From contig JBDTMT010000016.1 of assembly GCA_039934135.1 (NCBI GenBank), positions 1-23,224 on the forward strand: a stretch of DNA of 23,224 nt, given 5' to 3'. This DNA is from JBDTMT01 sp039934135. GTDB lineage: Bacteria; Desulfobacterota; Binatia; HRBIN30; CADEER01. Shown here one piece after another: positions 13,901 to 20,998 of the stretch (the stretch's first letter is position 1; each line of letters begins with the position of its first letter). The notes under the pieces are model-generated. The model was not told the origin of the DNA, ran no database searches, and saw nothing but the letters and a program-made list of their open reading frames with translations. The position numbers and the translations under genes were made by a program.

Positions 13901-15291
13901 CCGGCGCGCTGGTTTTCAACGGCTCCCTGGTCGGCGCCGGAGCGACCTCGACCATCATCAGCGTGCCGAGCAACGGCAGCTACCTCTTCGGCGTGCGCGC
14001 CTGTACGCCGAGTGTGGGCGAAGGCTTCTGCGGCAAGTTCGCCTCGCGCGCCTTCACCGTCAGCCTGATTGCCCCAACCGGCGCCCCGACCGTGACCTAT
14101 CCAACGCAGGGCGCCGCGCTGACAGCCAGCCGGCAGACGCTGACTTGGACGTCAGTCGCTCCCAATCCGGCTCTGCCGAGCGAATTCTACGATGTCGAGC
14201 TCACCAATCTGACGCTGGCGCAAAGTGAAGTCGCCCTGCGTACCATTGCCCCGACGGTGCAGAGCGCCGCGGTGCTGCGCAGCGGCAACTACCAGTTGCG
14301 CGTCCGCGCCTGCCAGGCCGGCTGCGGGCCGTACTCGGCGCCGGTGACATTCAGCGTCGCGCTCGGCGCCGTGCCGATCACTGCCCCGACGATCAACACC
14401 GCCACGGTGAGCAGTGGCAACAGCCTGTCTGCCACGTGGACGGCGGTGAGCGGCGCCGAGTGGTATCAGTTGCAAGTCATTCAACCCGCGCCGGCAGGGC
14501 CTGGCGGCGGCGCACTGACGGTCGCGTCGCGTCAGGCCATCGGCAGCACCAGCCTCAGCAACATCCCCGTCCCAGCGGGTCAGGCGTACGTCTTCGTCTC
14601 GGCTTGTAACGGCGACGGCTGCGGCCCGCTCAGTTCCTCCAAAAGCATCGTGCCGGCCGGCCCAAATCCCTCGGCGCCGAACGTCGGCGTGCCGGTCGGC
14701 GGCTCGGTGATCGACGGTCCCAGCGCGCTGTTCGCCTGGACGCGCGTGCCGGGCGACACCGGCAGCAACGTGATGTACCGCCTCTATGTGCAGGATCTGT
14801 CGCGCCAGGGTACGGCGCTCGACGTGTTGACGACGCAGAACTACTTCGGCGCCCTGCTCAAGGCCGAAGGCGGACTCTACGCCGTGGCGGTCTTCGCCCG
14901 GCCCGGCACGGCGCAAGAAGTACTCGGTCCCGCCGTCACCTTCACCGTGCGCGGCAACTCGGCAGTGGCGCCGACGCTCACCGCGCCGACGCACCAGAGC
15001 AGCGTCGCCGCCGGCAACATCCAGCTCGGCTGGTCGCCGGTGCCGGGCGCGACGCTGTACGAGTATTTCGTTGCCGTGCAGGGCGAATCGGCGTCGCGTG
15101 GCCGCGGCGTCACGCCGGGCCTGTTCGTGCAGGTGCCGCTGACCGCGATCAACAACCAGCCGACCGCTTATATCGCCATCGCGCGCGACTGCCCGGCGGG
15201 CGCCACCTGCGTCCCCGGCAGCGATGCCGGCTGGGGTCCGTGGTCGACCGACGCCGGCACCGGCGCCCTCAGCTTTACGGTGACGCCGTGA
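10975..15291 (+). CDS. Secreted right-handed beta-helix protein with two Ig-like domains and the five-domain cassette (surface protein 2)
   Basis: 1438 residues. The GTG at 10975 is the first possible start, since an in-frame TAG lies 12 bases upstream; no Shine-Dalgarno is visible. A signal peptide (hydrophobic 18-33, cut near NAADA at about 38) precedes a Thr/Pro linker at 49-70. Residues about 83-770 form a parallel beta-helix: an entry motif LQGAIGQVVDGGIIELAAGTY, then many rungs with GGGL/GGGI and F..N turns, as in Pmp-like or pectate-lyase-fold proteins. Two Ig-like domains follow (about 773-852 and 853-934; TLSW...TTYRF and TLAW...TTSYTLRATN). The shared cassette occupies 935-1438 and ends at the stop. 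Likely a surface adhesin or carbohydrate-binding protein; no catalytic site was recognised. Protein 3 begins only 49 bases downstream. Confidence 0.88.
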   Translation: MFSLAKNLYLSAVCVFARIAIATLLVLCGGFSNAADAAPWRAARTAVFTPTALPATPTPTARPATPLPTAIRLRQAAAAAGNVILVPSEVATLQGAIGQVVDGGIIELAAGTYSAPSGGFAINDLGKAFTIRAASGATVTLDGGGTRDIVRFINSSLGAGRPVTFQNLIFNNGRTNTDGSGAGLSVHRAQATFVGCTFQNNRNDSNTGGGGLVVAVGATAFFDGCLWTNNSARTNGGGLAVGTGAKVVIHRSRFIGNRTNLPNHLATAAGGGIHVSDASIRVSNTRFEGNRAGYAGGGMIVLGSWQDPIGTPHADAIISNCTFIDNRSVRDASVNFSPPTEGGGLHVEDHATATVYNTRFTQNQAGLGGGLSMYRGIAIIERSIFEGNQATATGSGTGFGGAISITSNDANDFTTGNGTINRRSASLTLRDSLIRGRFGPVTTVGQIAGALYVGGDNNRQFGQGGVSQMGTAATNRATAILERVLISDCDVQETSGANGTGNGGGVLTDLGALTMTDSLIIKSDAIGMYSYGGALALLKSAATLNNVTIAGNTANSFGAGIFSYGSDLVINGGRLLSNEISPGTSETSTQSYGAAIYSTPDTTLNLPATGSVNNAIISGNIGLPLVEDDRTNGPINDMRYNGNQIYSTTFGANVFYNPISGLRSVAQLNSLTVARSGAASTVKSQTANSNLGSAPLSGAIIAVPPDLLQGGAVDDATPPNPIYLGYAWSGGAATLNGSGVSGNFGFSAAAGTGTQTLSVAGTPFTDSIGLAADPQASFVAVPTSVSAGGQSTLSWNTTFGTFLDAAIDQGVALTPSAAGSVNVTPDADTTYRFFEILQEGGVAGVAQVSVTGAPPIINSFTASPVLVNSGGAATLAWSVAPGANLTLNNVAVNGPSGSAGVNPTGTTSYTLRATNGFGTSTATATVNVNGGSGSLAAPTITSPSSGQTIGVEGVTFAWNSVAGAAAYDLRLWNAATGALVFNGSLVGAGATSTIISVPSNGSYLFGVRACTPSVGEGFCGKFASRAFTVSLIAPTGAPTVTYPTQGAALTASRQTLTWTSVAPNPALPSEFYDVELTNLTLAQSEVALRTIAPTVQSAAVLRSGNYQLRVRACQAGCGPYSAPVTFSVALGAVPITAPTINTATVSSGNSLSATWTAVSGAEWYQLQVIQPAPAGPGGGALTVASRQAIGSTSLSNIPVPAGQAYVFVSACNGDGCGPLSSSKSIVPAGPNPSAPNVGVPVGGSVIDGPSALFAWTRVPGDTGSNVMYRLYVQDLSRQGTALDVLTTQNYFGALLKAEGGLYAVAVFARPGTAQEVLGPAVTFTVRGNSAVAPTLTAPTHQSSVAAGNIQLGWSPVPGATLYEYFVAVQGESASRGRGVTPGLFVQVPLTAINNQPTAYIAIARDCPAGATCVPGSDAGWGPWSTDAGTGALSFTVTP
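11119..11184 (+). repeat. Thr/Pro linker near the N-terminus of surface protein 2
   Basis: Twenty-two codons rich in Thr, Pro and Ala between the signal peptide and the beta-helix. Unlike the other three proteins, the linker is at the N-terminus and not before the cassette, where Ig-like domains take its place. It also lacks the strict alternation seen elsewhere. Confidence 0.7.
13777..15288 (+). repeat. Five-domain Fn3-like cassette, copy 2
   Basis: 504 codons homologous to copies 1, 3 and 4 across the full length. Entry motif is IGVEGVTFAW; the Cys pairs are CTPSVGEGFC, CQAGC, CNGDGC and CPAGATC; GWGPWS lies near the end. Domains 3-5 are most like copy 3 (for example QPAPAGPGGGALTVAS and PGTAQEV), fitting a tandem duplication of neighbouring genes. 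Confidence 0.9.
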
Positions 15292-15340
15292 CGCTTGCGA
15301 CTATCGAAAGGCGCCTCGCGGTGGCATCGTTCCATTTCCG

Positions 15341-18300
15341 ATGACCCTCCGCTTCGCCTTTGCCATCGCGCTGTTCGGCACCCTGGTGGCCGACAGCGCC
15401 CGGGCGCACCCCGGCGCCTCGTCGCTGGCCGCCTGGGGCAACTTGGGCACCGCGGCGCCGTGTCAGCGCGCCGTGGCCGCCGCGGCCGCGGCCTGCGCCA
15501 TCGCCGCGCTCGACGCGCGCGCGGCTTGTCACGAGGCGGCGCTGGCGGGCCAGACCTGCGACGCCGCGACGCTCGCGGCGCGCCTCGCCACGGCGCGCCG
15601 CACGGCGCTCGACGCCGTCGAAGCGGCGTGCAGCGAAGCCGACGCGGCGCCGCTCGGCCGCGCCGACCGCGCCGCCGTCCTGGCCGACGCCGTGCGCGCC
15701 TGCCGCGCCGTCGAGAGCCTCGGCGAAGCGCCCTATGCGCCGCTCGACACGAGCGCCGATTCGCCACCGCGGCGCGCCTGCGTGCAGACCACCGCGGCCG
15801 CGGCCCGCAATCTCGGCCGCTACGCCGTGCGCACCTGGCGCCGCGCCCTGGATCGCATCGCCAGCGATGACCTGCCGGTCGGCGAGCGCGACAGCATCGC
15901 CGGCCGCGCCGCCGAGCGCATCGAGCGCCTGCGCCGCGTCCTGGCGGCCGCCGTGACGCGGCGCTGCGGCGGTGACGCCTTCACCGCCACCTACCACCAG
16001 TCCGCCGATCAGTTCTTCGCCGCCATGGCGCAGGGCGGCAACTGTTTTGCCGGCTCCGTGTACGCGCAGTCCGCCGTGACCTGTCCCGAAGCCGCGGCGG
16101 CCGAGGCGACCAGCGGCGCCTGCGTCGGCGGCAGCGTCGCCGGCTACCCGTGCAACAACATCGACCTGTACGCCTTCCTGCCGCTGGCCTCGATCGGCGG
16201 CGGCAACGGCAACGACGTCTGGGGCTGGACCGATCCGGAGACGGGCCGCGAGTACGCGCTGATGGGGCGCTCGAACGGCATGGCCGTGGTCGACATCACC
16301 GCCAACCCGCCGGTCTACGTCGGCAACCTGCCGACCCACACCACCAATTCCACCTGGCGCGGCATCAAGGTCTACGCCGACCACGCCTTCGTGGTCAGCG
16401 AGGCCGGCGGCCACGGCATGCAGGTGCTCGACCTGCGTCAGGTGCGTACGGTCACCAATCCGCCGGTAACCTTCGCCGAGACCGCCTACTACGGCGGCTT
16501 CTCCAACTGCCACACGCTGGCGATCAATGCGCAGAGCGGCTTCGCCTACGGCGCCGGTACCAATACCTGCTCCGGCGGTCTGCACATGATCGACGTGCAC
16601 ACGCCGGCGGCACCGGTTTTCGCCGGCTGCGTCAGCGACGACGGCTACACGCACGAGACACAGTGCGTCACCTACGCCGGCCCCGACTCGACGTATGTCG
16701 GCCGCGAGCTGTGCTTCAGCTCCAACACCGACACGCTGACCATCATCGACGTCACCAACAAGGGCGCGCCGGTGCAGCTCTCACGCACCGCCTACGACGG
16801 CCGCGGCTATACGCATCAGGGCTGGCTGACCGAAGACCAGCAGTACTTCCTGATGGACGACGAGACCGACGAGCAGACCTTCGGCCACAACACGCGCACC
16901 CGCGTTTGGGACGTGCGCGACGTCAACGCGCCGTACGTGCTCGGCTCGTACTACGGCCCGGTAGCGTCGATCGATCACAACCTCTACATCCGCGGCAATC
17001 GCGCCTACGAGGCCAACTACCGCAGCGGTCTGCGCATCCTCGATCTCGCCGGCGTCGCGGCCGGCACGCTGAGCGAGCTGGGCTTCTTCGACATCTATCC
17101 GGCCAACGATGCCGCCGCCTTCAACGGCGCCTGGAGCAACTACCCGTTCTTCCCCAGCGGCCGCGTCGCCATCAGCGGCATCGAGCAGGGGCTGTTCGTC
17201 GTGCAGCCGGCGCCGGCGCTGGCCGACACGCCGACGCCGACCTTCACCGCGCCGCCGCCGTCGACGGCGACGCGCACGCCGACGCGCACGGCGACGCCGA
17301 CCCGCACCTCGACGCCGAATCTGACCATCACCGCGCCGACCAACGGGCAGGTGATCGGCGTCGAAGGCGTCACGTTCAGCTGGACGGCGGTGTCGAGCGC
17401 CAGCGGCTACGACCTGCGCATCGTCAACGCTACCACGCAGGCGGTGGTGTTCAGCGGCACCTTGGCCGGATCCGGCTCGACCACGACGATCAACAGCCTG
17501 CCGAACAACGGCAGCTACATCTTTCGCGTCCGCGCCTGCAGCGGCGGCTTCAGCGATGCCACCTGCGGCGGCTTCGCGACGCGCGCCTTCAGCGTCAGCT
17601 TGCTGAGCCCGAGCGCCGCGCCGACGATCACCTTTCCCAGTCCCGCCGCGGTGCTGACGGCCAGCCGCCAGACGCTGACGTGGACGGCGGTGAGCGGCAA
17701 TCTGGCCCTGCCCGAGCTGTACTACGAAGTGCAGCTCGACAACCTCAGCCTCGGCCAGACCGAGCTGGCGCAGCGCACCATCGCGCCGACGCTGCAGGCG
17801 CTGGCGGTGCTGCGCACCGGCAACTACCGGCTGCGCGTGCGCGCCTGCCAGGCCGGCTGCGGCCCGTATTCCAGTCCCGTCGACTTCAGCGCCGCGCTCG
17901 GCGCCGCGCCGGCCAGCGCACCGACGATCACCAGTGCGATGGTCAACGGCGGCAACAGTCTCGACGTCGGCTGGACGGCGGTGAGCGGCGCCGAGTGGTA
18001 CCAGGTGCAGGTGGTGCAGCCGGCTCCGGCCGGCCCCGGCGGCGGCGCCCTGACCGTGGCCTCGCAGCAGGCCATCGGCAGCACCAGCGCCAGCAACATC
18101 CCGGTGCCGAGCGGCCAGGCGTTCGTCTTCGTCGCCGCCTGCACCGGCAACGGCTGCGGTCCGTTCAGCAGCGCCACCGGCATCAACCCCTCCGGCCCCA
18201 ATCCGGCGGCGCCGAACATCGGTGCGCCGATCGGCGGCGCGGTGGTCAACGGCCCGAGCGTGTTGTTCACCTGGAGCCGCATCGCCGGCGACACCGGCAG

Positions 18301-20716
18301 CAACGTCACCTACCGCCTCTACGTGCAGGATCTGTCGCGCCAGGGCACGGCGGTCGACGTGCTGACGACGCAGAACTATTTCGGCGCGCTCCTCAAAGCC
18401 GAGGGCGGCCTGTACGCGGTGGCGGTGATCGCGCAGCCCGGCACGGCGCAGGAAGTGGTTGGCCCGGCGGTCACCTTCATCGTGCGCGGCAGCTCCGCGG
18501 TGGCGCCGACGCTGACCGCGCCGACCCACCTGAGCAGCGTCGCGGCGGGCAACGTGCTGTTCGGCTGGTCGCCGGTGCCGGGCGCGACGCTGTACGAATA
18601 CTTCGTCGCCGTGCAGGGGCAGGGCGTGCCCGTCGGCCGCGGCGTCACGTCAGGGCTCTTCGTGCAGGTGCCGCTGACGGCGCTGAACAACCAACCCACC
18701 GTCTACAGCGCCAGCGTGCGCGCTTGTCCGGCCGCGCAGACCTGCGTCGGCGGCAGCGATGCCGGCTGGGGGCCGTGGTCCACCGACGCCGGCACCGGCG
18801 CGGTGTCGGTCACCGTCACACCGCCGCCGCCGCTGGTCGCCGGCAGCTCGCTGCGTTTCAACGGCAACGGTTCGGGCGACATCGACCGCGTCAAGATCGG
18901 GCTCGACGCGCCGTCGCGGCCGGTCGATGTCGGCGGCGACTTCACCCTCGAGCTGTGGCTGAAGAGCGCTGCCGGCAACGCCAGCGGCACCTGCACGTCC
19001 GGCGGCGACGGCTGGATGAACGGCAACGTGCTGGTCGATCGCGACGTGGTCGGCGCCGGCGACAACGGCGACTACGGCCTGTCGCTGTTCGGCAGCGGCG
19101 GCCGATTGGCCTTCGGCGTCGCCGTCGGCGGCAGCGGCCAGACCATCTGCGGCGCCACCAACGTCGCCAACGGCGCCTGGCATCACGTCGCCGTGACGCG
19201 CCGCGCCAGCGACGGCGTCATGCGCCTGTACGTCGACGGACAGCTCGACGCCAACGGCAGCGGCCCCACCGGCGACCTCAGCTATCGCGACGGACGCAGC
19301 AGCGGCGTGCCGAGCTCCGATCCGTTCCTCGTCCTCGGCGCCGAGAAGCGCGACACCGGCGCGGCCTTCCACGGCTGGCTCGACGAGCTGCGCGTCTCGT
19401 CGGTGGTGCGCTACAGCGGTCCGTTCGCGGCACCGAGTGCGCCGTTCGCCAGCGACTTCGCCACCGCGGCGCTGTACCACTTCGACGAAGGCAACGGGAA
19501 CACGTTGGTCGACAGCTCCACCGCCGTCGGCGGCCCGAGCAACGGCACGCGTCGCCTCGGCGGCGCGCCGGCCGGTCCGCTGTGGTCGACCGACACGCCG
19601 TTCACCACGCCGGCGCCGGCGATCGCGCTGACGACCCTGACCACCGGACTCAGCTCGCCGACCTACATCACGCACGCCGGCGACCAGCGCCTGTTTATCA
19701 CCGAACTGGGCGGCACGATTCGCATCTGGGACGGCACGCAGCTGCTGGCGACGCCGTTCCTCACCGTCAGCGGCATCGCCGCCGGTGGCGAGCAGGGCCT
19801 GCTCAGCATGGCCTTCCACCCGCAGTACGCCAGCAACGGCTTCTTCTACGTTTACTACACCAACGCCTCCGGCGATCCGGAGATCGCGCGCTACACCGTG
19901 TCGGGCAATGCGAACCTCGCGAGCGCGGCGAGCAAACGCGTTCTGCTGACCGTCGACCACCCCAACGACGCCTCCAACCACAACGGCGGCCAACTCGCCT
20001 TCGGTCCGGACGGCTATCTCTATGCGGGCTTCGGCGACGGCGGCAGCGGTTGCGACGCCGCCGGCCCCGGCTGCAACGCGCAGCGCGACGATTCGCTGCT
20101 CGGCAAGATCGTGCGCCTCGACGTCGACCAGAACGTCAACACGCCGCCGTACTACGGCATCCCACCGACCAATCCGTTTGTCGCCACCGCGCCGCTCGAC
20201 GAGATCTGGGCCAAGGGCGTGCGCAATCCGTGGCGCTTCTCGTTCGACCGCCTGACCGGCAGCCTGGTCATCGGCGACGTCGGCCAGGATACGCGCGAGG
20301 AAGTCGACGTGCGTCCCTCCGACAGCCCCGGCGGTGAGAACTTCGGCTGGAAACGCATGGAAGGGTTCGCCTGCGGCACCTGCGACCTGTCGAACTGCCC
20401 GGTGGCGCCGCCGCCGTGCAACGATCCGTCGCTGACCTTGCCGGTGCTCGACTACACCCACGCCGGCGGCAACTGCTCGATCACCGGCGGCTTCGTCTAT
20501 CGCGGCAGCGCCGTGCCCAACCTCTACGGCAAGTACCTGTTCGGCGATCTGTGCAGCGGTCGTCTGTGGTGGGCCAACGACAACCTCGGCACCTGGAGCT
20601 TCACCCAGTTCACGCCTACCGCCGCCTCGCTCTACAGCTTCGGGCAGGGGCTCGACGGCGAGCTGTACGTAGCGCGCGGCAATGGCACCTTGGCGCGCCT
20701 CGATGCCGCTCCCTGA
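15341..20716 (+). CDS. Secreted choice-of-anchor-B protein with internal cassette, LamG and PQQ-dependent sugar dehydrogenase domains (surface protein 3)
   Basis: 1791 residues from an ATG at 15341 that opens a signal peptide cut near ARA (22); no obvious ribosome-binding site. Order: an Ala-rich helical domain with spaced Cys (about 40-250); a choice-of-anchor B domain (about 271-624) with DVWGWTDPETGREYALMG, GLHMIDVHTPAAPVFAGC, YTHQGWLTEDQQYFLMDDE and NGAWSNYPFFPSG; a Thr/Pro linker (630-659); the shared cassette (661-1161); a LamG/concanavalin-like domain (about 1165-1420; FTLELWLKS, WHHVAVTR, LDELRVS); and a PQQ sugar dehydrogenase propeller (about 1428-1791). The last keeps the expected active-site His1547 in SNHNGGQLAFGPDG and the GVRNPWRFSFD loop, so periplasmic or surface oxidation of a sugar with PQQ and calcium is plausible. 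It is the only one of the four with sequence after the cassette. No frameshift is seen at the joints. Probably co-transcribed with protein 2. Confidence 0.9.
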   Translation: MTLRFAFAIALFGTLVADSARAHPGASSLAAWGNLGTAAPCQRAVAAAAAACAIAALDARAACHEAALAGQTCDAATLAARLATARRTALDAVEAACSEADAAPLGRADRAAVLADAVRACRAVESLGEAPYAPLDTSADSPPRRACVQTTAAAARNLGRYAVRTWRRALDRIASDDLPVGERDSIAGRAAERIERLRRVLAAAVTRRCGGDAFTATYHQSADQFFAAMAQGGNCFAGSVYAQSAVTCPEAAAAEATSGACVGGSVAGYPCNNIDLYAFLPLASIGGGNGNDVWGWTDPETGREYALMGRSNGMAVVDITANPPVYVGNLPTHTTNSTWRGIKVYADHAFVVSEAGGHGMQVLDLRQVRTVTNPPVTFAETAYYGGFSNCHTLAINAQSGFAYGAGTNTCSGGLHMIDVHTPAAPVFAGCVSDDGYTHETQCVTYAGPDSTYVGRELCFSSNTDTLTIIDVTNKGAPVQLSRTAYDGRGYTHQGWLTEDQQYFLMDDETDEQTFGHNTRTRVWDVRDVNAPYVLGSYYGPVASIDHNLYIRGNRAYEANYRSGLRILDLAGVAAGTLSELGFFDIYPANDAAAFNGAWSNYPFFPSGRVAISGIEQGLFVVQPAPALADTPTPTFTAPPPSTATRTPTRTATPTRTSTPNLTITAPTNGQVIGVEGVTFSWTAVSSASGYDLRIVNATTQAVVFSGTLAGSGSTTTINSLPNNGSYIFRVRACSGGFSDATCGGFATRAFSVSLLSPSAAPTITFPSPAAVLTASRQTLTWTAVSGNLALPELYYEVQLDNLSLGQTELAQRTIAPTLQALAVLRTGNYRLRVRACQAGCGPYSSPVDFSAALGAAPASAPTITSAMVNGGNSLDVGWTAVSGAEWYQVQVVQPAPAGPGGGALTVASQQAIGSTSASNIPVPSGQAFVFVAACTGNGCGPFSSATGINPSGPNPAAPNIGAPIGGAVVNGPSVLFTWSRIAGDTGSNVTYRLYVQDLSRQGTAVDVLTTQNYFGALLKAEGGLYAVAVIAQPGTAQEVVGPAVTFIVRGSSAVAPTLTAPTHLSSVAAGNVLFGWSPVPGATLYEYFVAVQGQGVPVGRGVTSGLFVQVPLTALNNQPTVYSASVRACPAAQTCVGGSDAGWGPWSTDAGTGAVSVTVTPPPPLVAGSSLRFNGNGSGDIDRVKIGLDAPSRPVDVGGDFTLELWLKSAAGNASGTCTSGGDGWMNGNVLVDRDVVGAGDNGDYGLSLFGSGGRLAFGVAVGGSGQTICGATNVANGAWHHVAVTRRASDGVMRLYVDGQLDANGSGPTGDLSYRDGRSSGVPSSDPFLVLGAEKRDTGAAFHGWLDELRVSSVVRYSGPFAAPSAPFASDFATAALYHFDEGNGNTLVDSSTAVGGPSNGTRRLGGAPAGPLWSTDTPFTTPAPAIALTTLTTGLSSPTYITHAGDQRLFITELGGTIRIWDGTQLLATPFLTVSGIAAGGEQGLLSMAFHPQYASNGFFYVYYTNASGDPEIARYTVSGNANLASAASKRVLLTVDHPNDASNHNGGQLAFGPDGYLYAGFGDGGSGCDAAGPGCNAQRDDSLLGKIVRLDVDQNVNTPPYYGIPPTNPFVATAPLDEIWAKGVRNPWRFSFDRLTGSLVIGDVGQDTREEVDVRPSDSPGGENFGWKRMEGFACGTCDLSNCPVAPPPCNDPSLTLPVLDYTHAGGNCSITGGFVYRGSAVPNLYGKYLFGDLCSGRLWWANDNLGTWSFTQFTPTAASLYSFGQGLDGELYVARGNGTLARLDAAP
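17228..17317 (+). repeat. Thr-rich alternating linker of surface protein 3
   Basis: Thirty codons rich in Thr alternating with Pro, Arg or Ala (TRTPTRTATPTRTSTP at the end), placed between the choice-of-anchor B domain and the cassette. Same style and position as in proteins 1 and 4. Confidence 0.85.
17321..18823 (+). repeat. Five-domain Fn3-like cassette, copy 3 (internal)
   Basis: 501 codons, complete in the same order as the other copies: IGVEGVTFSW entry, Cys pairs CSGGFSDATC, CQAGC, CTGNGC and CPAAQTC, then GWGPWS and a closing VSVTVTP. A run of four prolines (PPPPL) then links it to the LamG domain. Confidence 0.9.
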
Positions 20717-20998
20717 CCCGGCAGTAAGCTGGCAGGATCGCCCCATCTCTCCGATGGCGAGTGGCACCTCACTTGCTCCACTTTGGTGTCAGGCAAAGGC
20801 GGGCCAGTACGCGCAATGACTCAGCGAATGAACAGGTGGTGGGATCTCGTCGGCGCGACAACTTCGCGCGCTTCCGCGACGTCGCGCGGGCATGCGGCAC
20901 CCCGGCAGTCGACACGGCATGGCGCAGGGCGTGCGGGGGGTTGGCTCGGCCACGCCCGGCTGACAGTATCCGCCGCGGGTGAGGAGCTGACTCGGCAC
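20717..20998. other. Intergenic region before surface protein 4
   Basis: 282 bases between proteins 3 and 4. An open frame from a TTG at 20783 runs into protein 4, but its residues are Arg/Ala-rich and do not resemble a secreted protein start. No clear terminator or promoter is seen; read-through from protein 3 remains possible. Confidence 0.5.
20981..20986 (+). promoter_or_regulatory. Ribosome-binding site deciding the start of surface protein 4
   Basis: GAGGAG ends 12 bases before the ATG at 20999, a slightly long but usable spacing. With the signal peptide that begins there, it supports 20999 over the upstream TTG at 20783. Confidence 0.6.

Noticed and set aside
11013..14228. A 1071-codon open frame overlapping surface protein 2
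   Set aside because: Arg/Gln/His-rich low-complexity translation, while the other frame has a clear signal peptide, beta-helix and cassette.
16150..20337. A 1395-codon open frame overlapping surface protein 3 in another frame
   Set aside because: Its translation is dominated by Arg, Gln, Ala and His with no domain; it is a by-product of high GC at third positions of the true gene.
18650..20767. A 705-codon minus-strand frame opposite LamG and the dehydrogenase
   Set aside because: Ala/Val/Gly/Arg-rich antisense shadow without a domain; the plus frame holds two complete families.
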